In this document: one piece after another, positions 48,801-61,059 of the stretch | How positions within the stretch are numbered: position 1 is the stretch's first letter | Layout: every line of letters starts with the position of its first letter | Source: Sclerurus mexicanus | Taxonomy: Eukaryota > Chordata > Aves > Passeriformes > Furnariidae | Direction of reading: 5' to 3' | Assembly (NCBI GenBank): GCA_013396755.1 | Contig: VWZF01004899.1 | Coordinates: forward strand, 1,492,625 to 1,556,624 | Length of the DNA stretch: 64,000 nt | Notes under the pieces: generated by a model | What the model saw: the letters and a program-made list of their open reading frames with translations, nothing else | Databases searched by the model: none | What the model was told of the DNA's origin: nothing | Program-made: the position numbers and the translations under genes

Positions 48801-51800
48801 GGGTGCTAGTCTTCTGAGTCTCCAGGATAAGATATAAGAACAGAAGGAAAAATATAAAAGTGTGCAGCATTCATTATAGATGACATGAAGGTGATCACAG
48901 CTTTAAAGCTGACTGTGTAATGGCTGAAACATTAAAGGACTGCTGGTCCAAAATAAAGGCAGTGAGTATATACACAGCAAAGTACATACAACAAATGACA
49001 GATCTTGTGCATAATAACTTCTGCTTAATGTTCATGTAAGACTCTCCCTATCAAGATCAAAAGCTTGTTGAAACAGAAAATACCAAATTGAAGCTTCATA
49101 AAGGTTTGATCTGCATCTATGGCTCTATCTTTAATAAACAGAATAGATATCTGTTGACATTATTTTTTGCTTTTTTTTGCTGTTGTGATGTGTAACATAA
49201 ATGCCAAAGACTGAAAAGTATATATTCTTAAAGAAAATTAAATGTTCACAAAAGAAACCACTTTACAATGGATAAGCTGTGACTACATATCTGTAACAGA
49301 AGTGATACAAGCTTCACATATACCCTTATATAATGTACTTGAGTTTGGCATTCTTGCAACTGTCTTTAGACAAGAAAGGGTACCATTTGTAAAATGCAAC
49401 TATATAATCCTAGAAGTAAAACAATAGTAAATGTGAAAGGCACTCACTTGAAAATGTTGGATGAATATTATGAAGTATACTCCAAACAAAATGGCCAGTT
49501 GGAGGTTTTGAAAGTATAAATTACGTGGTTTACATGTATTTCTACAAGAGCATAGATCACTTTTCTTATATTCTAAAGTGTGATGCCAAAGAAAAAAAGG
49601 ATTTTCTGAGGTGACTAATAAAAGCAAAGGTTGAGGTTCAATAGGAAGAAGTGCAATTAGAAAAAAAAGAAGAAAAGGTTTGAAATGGGATTCCTAGAAC
49701 TATTTATTGAAGACACTTACAGGTCCAAACAACAATGTTCCAATATGCCCACACTGGGCCAGGGCAGAAAAACATTTAGATTGAAGGTTTTAGTGATAAG
49801 AAAACATAAGAAAATGCCACCATCTGATCAACACTTAATTAATTTCAGTAAATATGAAGCTATTTTAGTATGTCAAAATATGACTATACTGTAATTATTT
49901 TTCTTCTGCAGGGGAAGACTAATTTCTTGAGGAGAAATTATGCTCATCTTTACATATATTACTGCAAAATTAATAATTAAAACCTAAATCAGAGATTAAG
50001 TGAGCATGTGTTAAGCAGATTCTTAAAAATATGTAAGAATTATTATATTTTCAGTGGTGAATATAAGCAGAGAGATAGGGTAAACCTTTTTATGCTAGGA
50101 AAGTCAGTTAACTAAATGGCATTTGTAAAGACCAGCTCAGAAAATGTAAGTACTGCAACTGTATATTTGCACAGTGCATACCAGAGTGGACCCTAATATC
50201 ACCTGCAGCCTCTAAATGCTACTGTACTATTGCTCTTAATAGTAATAACAACAACATTCATCTTATTGGATACAGCAGTTCCTATTTTTGTGTTCACAGT
50301 AAAGCTTTAAAAATTTTCAAGGCACTTTCAGAGGTACTTTTTCTTAAAGATTAAAAAAAAATCCCAAGTGTTTAACTACAATCACTATTGGGAAAATACA
50401 TTAGTAATGTACACTTTAAAGCACTTCTGAAAAGCTACACTCCTAATACCAGGTAAATGATATATGTTTTAGAAACACTTATGAATGCCTATTCACTTAT
50501 TAGTCTGGCATGGCCTCAAAACAGTATTGGCTAAACAATAGTACTTCCATCATGGTTTTGTATATGGTCAATGAAGTAAACAATATGTGTTTTTTTAAAA
50601 AGCTTTGAATGCATGCTTACACAGCAGTTTATTCAGATCCATTATGGACATCCAAGTAAATAAATGTTCTAAAGTCCATAACTATATATTCCATAAATAC
50701 AGAGCTGCTAGTTTCTGCAGAATAAATAACAAGCACTATAACAATACCACAAGCACAGGGGTTTATCCAACAATGTACTTCGCCATAAAATAGATTTCAC
50801 AACTTCTTGCTGGCATTTCCCCCCACCCCCATCATTTCTTTCTTTTGTTTTTAAAGAAAGGTGCTAAAGGGGAGAACATTACCTTTCAAGAAGCCGTTAC
50901 TTTTTGAGAATACACAGCAATTATGAGAAATAATAATATGGAAGGGAATTTTTTTCTTGAGAGTCCCTGTAAAACTATAAGCCCTTTTTCAATCTCACTA
51001 CCTTACTTTGATCACCAGCTGACTTACATGAGTTCTCAAGTTTGGAGCCACAGTTTTGCATCAATGGCATTTGTTGCTCCAAGTAATTGCTCAGCATTCA
51101 GGAAGGGTTTTGTATCTGAGTACAAATACCAAAGGAGAGCAAGTTCTTTAATAATCTTATGCTTACTTGCATGTGGGTGAGAGCTTGCTTTTTCCAGCCA
51201 TCCTGAAAGCTCTTTACCCTTTATTCTTCTTTCATTCATGTTTTAGTAGTGTTAACAGGAAGAATGATACCCTAGAGATGAAAGAAGTAACTACTACTCA
51301 TAAAAGAATTGCAAATAGGTAAAGGGATAAGATTAGGACCTCATATCTGTTTTGTAAGAAGCTGGGAGACATTAAAAGAGCATGAAAAACTGCTTTTGGC
51401 TACAGGAAGATCTGTGCCACAACTGGCAAAAAAATCCAAACTAATTCTTCACAGGCCTTGGAATGAATAAAAGATATGGATAAAGGAGAACAAAAAAAAG
51501 TGGTAGAGAACCTAATCAAGAAGGCTTCTTCAGCAGAAGCCCAAAACAGCAATTTAGATCTTCTTGAGTGTACAAGGATACCCCATCGATATTTAAGACA
51601 GGCTATATTTAAGATAGTCAAAATAGACAGAGTAAGGCTTTTGACTTTTAGATGAGCCTTCTACATGGACCACTAAAATGATGATGATTTTCCAGTGTCC
51701 AAGGCAGACTAGGTTTGGAACAACACAAAAATGTCTTAATCTCTCAGAGATGGTAGAGATTCCGTGTTCCAAGCAGCCTGTAAAATTCCAGCAGTCTGAT

Positions 51801-52529
51801 GATACAAGTACATGACACCCTTGCAAGTATTGAAATTAAATTAAAAATAATGAACTACTTAAAGTCTATTCATGGATATTCCTGACAGAATCTACGTGGG
51901 CTTGGGAGAAAGGAAAATTTGCTAAATTCATAATTCACTTAGGAACAGTTTGCTCAGTGTATGACCCATTTAAATGTTTTAAAATGTGTATTTTTTTACC
52001 AGTTCTACTCTTTTTTAGTCTTCAACCAGACATTTAAATCACTTTTTAGAAGTCCACCAAAAGAATTAAATGAATATAGAGGTGACACCCTTGATTTGAA
52101 GAAGGCTATATATTCACCATTGTACAAAAGCCTGAGTGTAATGACTTCAGTCTAGTTTCAGGGGTGTTAAGGTAGGAAGGATTACAGACCAACTGGTTTT
52201 ATGATGAGCATTCTACCTCATCAGTTGCATAGTGTTTATTCTTGATGCACTGTTGGGAAATACAGCACAAAACCTGCTTTGTTGAAACGAGATTTGTTAC
52301 TATAATAAACATGAGAGAAGGATATTTAAGAGCGTTAGAAGCAATAGAACAATATTCTGGGAAGTTTTCAGAACTAAAACAAAACATTAAATCAGTTCAT
52401 AAATTTATCTCCAATACAGCAAGAAATTGATATGTGTTTATCATTTTAATTACTATATCATTTTCCCCATTTAATTTATCTAATTTCTTTTAGGGAATCT
52501 TATCAATATGTATAAACACCTCACTGAAA
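45860..52529. other. AT-rich non-coding DNA with a few GC-richer patches
   Basis: No confirmed gene. A GC-richer patch at 46251-46446 starts after a TTGATTTTGCAG acceptor-like sequence and ends at ACAG|GTGAAG, but no frame is open all the way through. A T-run lies at 46921-46942. A 132-codon plus-strand frame (47895-48293) and a 77-codon minus-strand frame (51593-51826) were examined without finding known motifs. Confidence 0.5.
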
Positions 52530-52820
52530 ATTACAAAGCAGACAGAACCACACTCTTTCCTGTGTGCTCTGTGACAGGATAAGAGGCAACAAGCAGAAAC
52601 TGAAGCAGAAGAGTGTCCCTCTGAAGATCAGGGAACACTTTTTTACTATAAGAATGACTGAGATTTCCCAGGGAAGTTGATAACTCTTCCTGCTTTGAGA
52701 TTTTCAAAAGCCATGGGGACATTGTCCTGGGCAACCAGTTCTAGGTGGCCCTGCTTGAGCTGGGTTGGACTAGATGACCTTCACTGGTCCCTTCCAACCT
52801 ATGCCACTCTGAGATCCTGT
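52530..52820 (+). mobile_element. CR1 LINE fragment, 3' part, plus strand
   Basis: CR1-sense blocks: 'GACAGGATAAGAGGCAACAAGC' near 52572, 'CTATAAGAATGACTGAG' near 52646, 'GGGACATTGTCCTGGGCAACC' near 52715, 'GAGCTGGGTTGGACTAGATGACC' near 52758 and 'TTCACTGGTCCCTTCCAACC' near 52780. The tail is a degenerate octamer, 'CACTCTGAGATCCTGT'. About 290 bp, 5'-truncated. Open frames at 52531-52734 and 52677-52916 are shadows. Confidence 0.93.
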
Positions 52821-54013
52821 AAAAGTTTATTTCAATTGATTAGTTTTAAATTGTTCAGTCCTATCTCAAAGTCACATAATGTTCATATAAATTATCTTAT
52901 AACTTTTTATGAATAATATTTTTATCCACAAAGAAAAAAAATAATGTCTATGGGGCTTTTTTGTTTGTTTGCTTGTTTGGGGGATTTTCTTGGTATGATC
53001 CAAAGAGCTAAACTTAATGGCACTGAATTCCCCACCCTGAAAGAATCTGCTAAGGTTACTTTTTTGTTTGTTGTTTTTTTCAAGTTCTGAAACTTGCATT
53101 GGGTTTGGTAATTGTATCAGACAATGAATGACAGATCTGATATACAATCCCAAAGAGAGGCGCAAGGAGGAGTATCTATCTATAGAGTAAAACAATGGAA
53201 AGAAATTGAACAAGAACATGATGAAACAGTGAGATTTTGGAAAAGGTTTCGAAGAAGGAATAAACAGAAGTCTAGATAAATACAAAATTCTGTCTTGTGA
53301 CTTTTCAGTACTTAAATCCCCTCCATATTCTCAAAGGGAAAAATAGTTTCAACTGCATTGCCACACATTTTAAAGATTAAATCTTTTTTTTTTTTAACAG
53401 AATGGGCTTACTTTGATTTCTAAATTGTTGTGTTGCTGAATAGGTAATTTTGACTACTTAGCTGAATAATCTGAATGTGAGTAATTAGTAAGGCCAAAAA
53501 AGCAGTTTCAGTTAACTGTCTTTTCATTAATAGCTTGGTGTTCCAAGGTGTAGAGTTCTAAAGATTCTTTTCTAGCTTCTAGTTTTGCACCCTTATCGAT
53601 AAGTTTGTGTACTACAAATTAGGACCTCCATTTCTCAGACTAGCTCACAGGCCATCATTTTACCTTTCAAAGGCAGTGTTTCTCTTGTCTGGGAAGTCAG
53701 AGACGGCATGTGTTTGCATGCACAGTGAGTCCAATGCACACTGGAATTATGGCACAAAATTGGATCAGTCATATCTGCAGTGAATCTACATCAGAGGTAG
53801 ATCAGATATACTACATCTTCAAAACAGAATAAAGTGGTCCCTTGCTCTGCTTTTTGAATACCATAGAATTTGACTAGAGCACCTTGGACACATGGCAGGA
53901 AGTGAAATGCTGGAATCACTAAAGAAGAGTACAAAAAGCAATTATGTGGTAAATGCCATCTGAAAAGCATATGCTCACACTTGGACTCAGGGTTTGGTTG
54001 TTTTGTTTTTATG

Positions 54014-54080
54014 TTTGGGATTTTTTGGGTTTGGGTTTTTTGGTTTGGGGTTTTTTTTGGTGTGTTTTGCGGTGGGTTTT
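54014..54080 (+). repeat. T/G-rich tract with clustered G-runs
   Basis: Within about 65 bases there are GGG at 54017, 54027 and 54033, GGGG at 54047 and GGG at 54074, separated by T-runs. The layout is compatible with a weak G-quadruplex on the plus strand and resembles TTTGGG/TTTTGGGG simple sequence. Confidence 0.7.
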
Positions 54081-55670
54081 TTTGTTTGTTTGATTGATTT
54101 TTGCCATTCAGCATCTTGTATGGGATTAATTTAATAGTTAAAATTAGAGTCCTTCCTAAAGTGTTTATGATTGTACCTATGGTGGCCACTTGTAAAAACA
54201 AGTAATTTTAAAAAGGAAGATTTTTAAAAATTATTTATTATTTTGTCTTCCTTTACACTGGGTGGAGAAATAGGAGTTGGTTTGTAAGATAACTCTTAAA
54301 TCAGAAACCAAAACTGAGGAAGGTACCTTCATTTGCTGTTTACCAGCATTTTGCAGATTGTATATCTCAAGTCTAAGCCTAGATTAAAGTTGGTCTCAAG
54401 TCAAATAGGTTTACTTGACTATTATGGCACAAGATTAATTTCTCAGAGGATCTCATTTCAGCTGTCATTAACATTCTGCTTATCTATTGATTTTTTGAAC
54501 TTTTTTACTTTACATCTTTTACCTTATATATTTTTTAAACCAGTAGATACGCTACATGACTTTACTTAAAACTCTATTTGAATAAGCACTTCAGGAGTTT
54601 AAAAACAACTTAATAAATAAATTAAAAATATAAATACTTAATAAAATCTTGAATAAGTCTGCATGTCAGTGGAAGTGTTCACACTATTCTTAAACTGAAG
54701 TTCCTGAACCGCTAATAAACTCTCATATGACAAGAAAATGGACAGAAAAAAAAGCCGGTGGAAAAACAAGTGAATAAACATTCAACATGGATTGTAGGAA
54801 AACATTTAAAAATATTATTAAATGTCTTAACCAAAGCCACTTACAGTTATTCTTAGAAAACAAATAATTTCTGGATTGTTGGTTCTACATGGTGAGGGGA
54901 GGGTGGTGGTGATGACTTTAGTTTATCTGACAACAGAAATGTTTTCAAACCCTAACAGTAAAATAAAAAAATCTTAACAAATTACATTAAATTCTACCCC
55001 TTGGATATCCTTTTATTAACATGGTTTAAAAAGTACAAAATATAGTATTCAATACAAAGACCAGCCTGCTTTTTGGTTAGGTATGAGCAATTGAAAATGT
55101 TGATTTCAAAAATGAATGTGTTATTAGCAATTTTAAAAAATAAAAGTGAAGACATTTCCAAGTATTTTTTAAAAGTAATGTGGTTTCTTCAAACCTAACT
55201 AGCTCATTTTCAGTAACTTGCTCATTATGCCTGTATGCAGCACAGATGACTCAAAAGGATGCTTAACCTGTATCTGATTAACTATTTATTAGTGTCTTTC
55301 TATAAGGAGAGGTGAAAAGCAGATGTGAAAGGATAGAAGGATCTGTTCCCTTCTGATAGAACCTGGAGACAGTATTATCAGGAAGGGAGAGGTTGTTCAG
55401 ATTTTTTAGGGGGACTCTGGTTTATTCTTTGCAGAAAACTTTGCTTTTGTTCTCTAGTGGGAAATAGGCAAAACATTTGAGGGGCCTCCTTTGACTACAT
55501 CATTACTACAAAGTAAATAGACTTTTTATATGCTGGGTGATAAACTTATGTTAGCCAATTCCATCAAGAGAAGTAATGAAATCAATTCTCATCTCATTCC
55601 TCTGCACAGTGAAATAAGAACATTGCCTGTAAATAATTTTCATCATGGTGTACGTCATAAGTATTAGGTT

Positions 55671-55737
55671 ATTACATACTCATTTTTAGAATTTCAATAC
55701 TCAATACTCAATTTTAGAAATTACATACTCATTTTTC
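55671..55737. repeat. Imperfect ~49-bp tandem duplication
   Basis: attacatactcatttttaga (from 55671) recurs as attacatactcatttttcat (from 55720), with tcaatactcaatactcaatt between them, itself a small internal repeat. Confidence 0.85.
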
Positions 55738-55784
55738 ATCTCTGACTTTCTAATTATGCAATCCTCAAAGCAAAGCAGAACAAA

Positions 55785-55947
55785 TGTGTGGCTGCCAGCT
55801 CACTGGACAAGGTCAACCAAGCCAGCCAGAGTTCATGAAGCATTTGGACAATGCTCTCAGGTACCTGTGATTCTTGGGGCTGTCATGTGCAGGGCCAGGC
55901 ATTGGACTCGATGATCCTTGTGGGAAATTCTATCATTCTATTGTGTG
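55785..55947 (+). mobile_element. CR1 LINE 3' end, plus strand
   Basis: CR1-sense text: 'GAGTTCATGAAGCATTTGGACAATGCTCTCAG' around 55829-55860, 'GGGGCTGTCATGTGCAGGGCC' near 55876, 'GCATTGGACTCGATGATCCTTGTGGG' near 55899, and the tail 'ATTCTATCATTCTATTGTGTGATT' ending near 55950. About 160 bp, 5'-truncated. Confidence 0.93.
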
Positions 55948-55950
55948 ATT

Positions 55951-56929
55951 CAGTGAGTAGTAAGTGACTCCTCTTATACACACAGAGTGCAGGATACAGT
56001 GATTACACTTCCAGTTCTATAATAGATCAAAACTTAACTATAACATTATTTCTTGTATGATATTGGATAACTCAATCACTTTAAAAAAAAAAAACAAAAC
56101 ACCACATAGCTTAGTGGTTTCATGGAACCAAAAGATTTGTGAAAACACCAGTAAGACAAAACACATGAGCAATTGTTTAAAACTAAGCACCAATTTAAAT
56201 TCAGTAAAAGCAAATATGTGCTATCTTCTTTGGAGTCAGATAAGAATTTGGTTTTATTGGTATAAGAATGAGTATATTTAAAATCAACTATTCCTGATTT
56301 ATTTTTTATTACAAAATTTTACACTGATCTAAATGAAATACTACTAATATTCCTATTTAATAGAATCTAAGATGAAAAATCTCTTCTCTGCCTTTCCCAA
56401 GTGAAGAAGCACTATTGGAAAGAAAGGTAAAAAGGGAAAGCTATTAACAGCAACCAACTTTGCCCTAGTCTTGGCCTTTACATAGAATTAGTGCAACATA
56501 TGGGCTCAGATAAGAGTAATACATTTGAGCAGGGTTTTACTGACAACATTACCTCTAGGTATGCCAGTGAATGACCTTAACACACCTGAGTGCCTCACTG
56601 GATTTGTGCTTTCGTCCTTAAAGCATGAGAGCCTTTTATCTTTCAGATTCTTTAGGCATCCTTGTGAAGACTATAACAGCAGCAGACTTTATGAAGGCAG
56701 GCATACAGAAAGGAAAACCACATAATTTAGAACCTCCTTGTTGAAATGAGGAAAAAATTTTCAAAGATTCACTTGGAAGAAAGGAACAGATCATAGTTGC
56801 ATTCATTAGCTAAGATCTGCATTATCATACAAAAAACATGTGAATCTGTTGGACATGTAACAGGTAATTCATGAAACATTGAATGAGATTTCTAAGTCAC
56901 ACAAGTAGTCAAAGAACTGACACTGTCAC
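55951..56929. other. AT-rich non-coding DNA
   Basis: No gene recognised. The 66-codon plus-strand frame at 56525-56725 has no recognisable domain. Confidence 0.45.
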
Positions 56930-57072
56930 CTCCTCTTTCCTAGGTGTTTGATAGCTACCCCTTCTCTGAGATAGTTTTTAACCACAGTCAGCAAAATGGA
57001 ATGTGCTGCTCTCAGCAACTTCAAATCACAGCCGGACATCTTACTGCAAGCCCAGTACCACAAGGTGTTTAA
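56930..57072. other. GC-richer coding-like segment, open on both strands
   Basis: On the plus strand, TCCTCTTTCCTAG (a strong acceptor context) is followed at 56944 by 40 open codons starting VFDSYPFSEIVFNHSQQNGM, closed by TAA at 57070. On the minus strand, GGCTTGCAGTAAG is followed at 57039 by 36 open codons starting MSGCDLKLLRAAHSILLTVV and ending at AG|GTGACA (56930/56929). Both look more protein-like than the surrounding DNA, and at most one can be real. No family recognised. This may instead be a conserved non-coding element. Confidence 0.25.
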
Positions 57073-60000
57073 ATTAAGGTGCCAGATAGTACACTGGGGC
57101 AGCTAGGACATAGCCATTTATTCTCTTTTGTCTTCTGTTACAAAGATGATAACCTTGGCTAGAGGGATGAGATAGCAATAGAAAAAGCCTACAGAAAAAC
57201 TCAGCAAATATCAGACACCTTAGGCCTACTTTAGGATATTATTTCATAGTGATTCACAGACTGTTTAAACTTTTAGAAGAATATATTTTTAATTGATGGA
57301 AATAAGACTCCTGTGCAAGTGTGCAAGTACATACAGTATTGCCAAATAGAGTGCTAGCATTCTGAAACCTTCAGACTTTGCTATTGTTATCACTCAGCAG
57401 CTGCTGCATTTGGTCCGATCTGTTCACAAAACCTTCTTAAAAAGTCTTGTTGACTTTTTTTTCCCCTAGATTAGATGCCCTTTTCTTCCATCTGTAGTCT
57501 TCATGATTAAAACTACATGAGGCCCTTATATTTAATATGAAGAATCACAAAGATATCACCTTTTATCTGAGAATTTACACATGGAGAGGTCTTTTCTGTA
57601 TTGTCCCTCAAATAAAGTTTACACAACTTTTGAATGACATGGACAGAACTGCAAACAAAATCTTAGTATTTACTTTAAAAGAAGTACTGCTAGATCTAAA
57701 GAAAATCTATTACTAGGGTAACTAACCCCAAAACAAAATACCTTGTATTTTCTTCCCTTTCCTCCTTCCTGACAAATTTACATAAGAAAGTTAAGTGAAA
57801 TCTAATTTCTCCTTTCCATAATGATGAATCAATTGGATATTGATAAAATTTCCTAAAGGATGAAACCATTCCTATTTGCATGCTTATTAGACAGATGGGG
57901 TTATATTGACAGTGCATATATATATTAACACACAAACTCCTGTCATTTCTATTAATTCAACGTGGAACATATATATTTAGCAGAGACTCAGATTTCATGT
58001 TTATTACTTGACAAATTAGTTTAGTGCTGCTGTGGAGATAGAATCAAATTCTGTGTTTACACTATGTTGCCTCTTCAACTATGACTATATAAAAACACCA
58101 TTTACTAAAGGAAATGGAAATTCACTTTAGACATGAATGCTCTGCGCAAGTAAAAGTTCTGGAATTTAAGAAGCACTTAGTTGCTGCATTAGGCCATTTA
58201 GGATGTTTCAGCATCTCAATTGACTGTAATACCAATCTGCTCAAGTGCCCTGTTAATGACCTTCCATCTCACAGCAAGCTCAGGAATTCAGTGTTTATAC
58301 TTTTCTTTTTTTTTTTCCTTTTTTTTTTTTTTAACTATACCATGAACAGGCTGAAGGACAGGTCTTCTTCTCTCACTACTGTGGCAGAAGGATGTAAACT
58401 GTTCTCACTTTAAACGAAAAAAAACCTAATCTTCATGCCTCTTAATGAAAATTATCTTTGGCAAAAGTTAGGAAAAGGGAGCTGCACTAAATTACAGAGT
58501 GTTAAATATTAAGAAGCAGAGACTTTTAAATGTTCTTTCTAAATTTAAAAAAAAAAATATATACATTTACTACCATGTTGCTGCATGAAACATTCCTAGT
58601 TGTGTTATTGTTCTAAATGAATACTTACAACATGGTAATATGTATCTAGACTGAGAAACACCACTACCATTTCCCAAAACACTCTTTAGAATTTTAATAT
58701 AACTAGTAAGCAATTTAATATATATATAGGAAGAGAGGACTGGATCTTCATCACTGAAATAGCTTCACTGCAGTCAAAAATATTAGTCATTTTAACAAAC
58801 TTAATATATGATCCAGAACATTTGCTATGTTAGCAAACATGAATATTTAATCATCTACCCTGCCATGTCTTCACTTCATCAACTGGACTAAGAGAAAACT
58901 TCTTTGAGTGATGTCAGTAGCACTTGTCTGCATTGTTAACATTTTATTGTGGCAGACTAGTAAAAGTCTCAGTTATGGTACTTGGAAAATACTAAAGTAA
59001 AATACCTTTTTGTTTGTTTGTTTTGGGGTTTGTTTTGTTTGGCAGTTTGTTGTGTTTTTTTTTTCATTTTTCTTCTAAACTACTTACAAATTTTGTACTC
59101 TTTTTCCCTCAAAAAAGCAACATAACACTCTGTGATTTCTTATCTATATATGTTTTCTAAATTATCATGAAAAAACAAATTGAGAAAAGAAATCTTGTGA
59201 GGCTCTCAGACAATTCTAAATGTTGAACACCAATTACAGAGAGCAATAAGGAATTTAGAAAGCAATTGCTCCCCCTCTACCTCCAGTAGAAATCTGAGAC
59301 TGTAAAACTCTTCTCCTGCTTATAGAAGGTTGGTTTTGCATATCCAGGAAATTAATCAAAACAGAAATTCTTTTAGGATTAAAAAGAAAAAACCTTAAAA
59401 ACCTTAAAAACCTGAGTAGACTACAGGAACAGCACCTGTACTAGGATAACAGCTATCCACACTACTTCACATGCAATTATGGACAGATTAGAGCCTTTCG
59501 TATGCTGCAACTTGACAATCAGACATACGTAAGCATACAGTTAGAGCCTTAAATTATGGCTATTAAATGAATATTATTCATTTAATTTTCATCTCATTCA
59601 TAGTATAGATCATGTCAGCCAATATGTCTAGATAAATTCTTGGTCCCTTAATAATGCTACATAGCAAATACCACCAGTGAAGCTATTGGGAACTACATGA
59701 TTAGAGTCCCTATGTACACTCCTGATACTGACGTCTGACTGAAATGTAAATTATTGTCTTTATGTATTAATTCTATCAGGAAGAACATATAGAAAGACTT
59801 AGTTACTATTAGCTATCATTCAAAACACTTCAGTTAAATCAGTTTTAATTTTTAAAATGCTATTTTCAGGAAAATATTTTTCTTTTATTTTTAATGTTCA
59901 GTGCATATTTCTTTAAATTTACTGTGGAGTATCTATAAAATATTAATACCTCTTACATCTCTGTTAGTTCATTGAGCTCTAGTCCTCATTTTTAGCCCAT

Positions 60001-60519
60001 TATCAGACTCCTCAGGAATATTTTTGTATAGGTTTTCTATGTTATATTTTTTTTTTATATCTCTTTGCAGAAATATGTTTCCAAAGTGTAGTAAATTGTT
60101 AAAATAGTTACCTTTGACCACAACTGATAAGAAGGCCTCAAGCGAATGTACGAAAATAAACCCTCTGCCCTTAAGACATCTAAGTACTGCTTTTACAAAG
60201 GGAAGTTTCATTTCATTAAAAATGAAGCACCTGGCCAGATCCAGTCACCTTGGCTTTAGCATTACGGTCACACCTACAAATATGGGTTCTATTTCAGGCA
60301 CAGAATACAAAGAGCAAAATGGACTTACAATCAAATTAAACTAGAAGCATTTAGCAAACCCTTACAAAAGTAGAAATTTCTACAGAAAGAAATTTTCAAG
60401 TAAGTATACCAAATCTGTGGACATTTCTGAGAGTGCTGCACAAAGGGCACCATTTTCTGGGCATGGCAGAAGTTAAACCAGCTTTACAAATGCCTAGGGC
60501 GGAAGTTGTGCACTCTGGA
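57073..60519. other. AT-rich non-coding DNA
   Basis: No gene recognised. Features are a pyrimidine/T tract at 58301-58333, a G/T-rich tract at 59007-59060, a triplet of accttaaaa units at 59389-59412, and a weakly repeat-like sequence at 58742-58780. Confidence 0.5.
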
Positions 60520-60532
60520 GCACCATCTACTG
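60520..60532 (-). promoter_or_regulatory. CTCF-like motif (weak)
   Basis: The minus strand reads CAGTAGATGGTGC, close to the CTCF core CAGYAGATGGCGC with one core mismatch (T for C). A single match of this quality is expected by chance in a window this size. Confidence 0.15.
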
Positions 60533-60555
60533 ACACCAAGTATTTTGCTATTTAC

Positions 60556-60669
60556 AAAAATGGCACTCAAAGGTTTATCCCGTTTTTCTAAATAGCACTG
60601 AAGCATCAGACGGAACTGGTAGATTTGCTTGTGTGATTTCTTGGCACAGAGAGCCAAGAGCAAGAGAAC
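60556..60669 (-). CDS. Candidate internal exon, 114 bp (hypothetical gene)
   Basis: On the minus strand, TTATGTGTTACAG is followed by exactly 38 open codons and then GTAAAT. The length is a multiple of three and both ends are phase 0. The translation starts VLLLLALCAKKSHKQIYQFR, continues LMLQCYLEKRDKPLSAIF, and reads like an amphipathic helical protein segment with mixed charged and hydrophobic residues, unlike the Lys/Asn/Phe-rich chance frames elsewhere. Codon choice is also richer in G and C at third positions than the surroundings. The frame remains open on both sides (76 codons in all, 60484-60714). I do not recognise the protein. The donor is imperfect (consensus GTRAGT). A consensus donor at 63998, at the window edge, would be compatible with an upstream exon of the same strand. 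Chance remains possible. Confidence 0.3.
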
Positions 60670-60714
60670 CTGTAACACATAATCAATCCTATTGTAATGC
60701 AACAACACCAACAA

Positions 60715-61059
60715 AGTGATGTGTCAAAGTGTAAAAGTTTATTCTGTTTCAAACCAGAATTCTTTTTTCAAATTTTTAAGTTGTTAAACTGAAAAAATCA
60801 TTCATTTATAGGTGTTTAAAAATAACACTATATTTAGTATGACCTTCTATTCAAAAGGCAACCCAAAGATACTTCCCAGCAACTTGCAATTAAGCTACTG
60901 GAAGTCTGTCTGCAGTGATTGCTCTCTGCGCTTTCTACCCAGGGAACACCTAAAACTCACTGGACTTCAGTCTCTGTAGGGCAGCCATTGTGTCCACAAA
61001 CCTCACCTGCACCCATCAAAACTCATCTGAATAGACTGTAGAGACTGTACTTTTTTTAC
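60715..61059. other. Non-coding DNA, moderately GC-richer on the right
   Basis: No gene recognised. The stretch from about 60900 rises in GC content and includes TGCAG|GTGAGG on the minus strand near 61010, a good donor context without an obvious exon. Confidence 0.4.

Larger units (their letters stand above)
52821..55784. other. AT-rich non-coding DNA with T/G-rich tracts
   Basis: No gene recognised. T/G-rich tracts are at 52950-52993 and 54000-54105. The 136- and 137-codon minus-strand frames across 53791-54201 and 52872-53285 owe part of their length to these low-complexity tracts. An imperfect tandem duplication lies at 55671-55737. Confidence 0.5.

Noticed and set aside
52872..53285. 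137-codon minus-strand frame
   Set aside because: Part of its length comes from A/C-rich low-complexity sequence, with no domain and no gene context.
53791..54201. 136-codon minus-strand frame rich in Lys, Gln, Pro and Thr
   Set aside because: Its unusual composition comes from the T/G-rich low-complexity tract on the other strand.
57340..57450. Minus-strand open stretch with SDQMQQLLSDNNSKV
   Set aside because: Only about 20 codons, with no credible donor; within chance expectation.
58742..58780. Possible ancient repeat (GGATCTTCATCACTGAAATA)
   Set aside because: The resemblance to the old amniote 'GATC..CACTGAAGTCAAT' class is too weak without an alignment.
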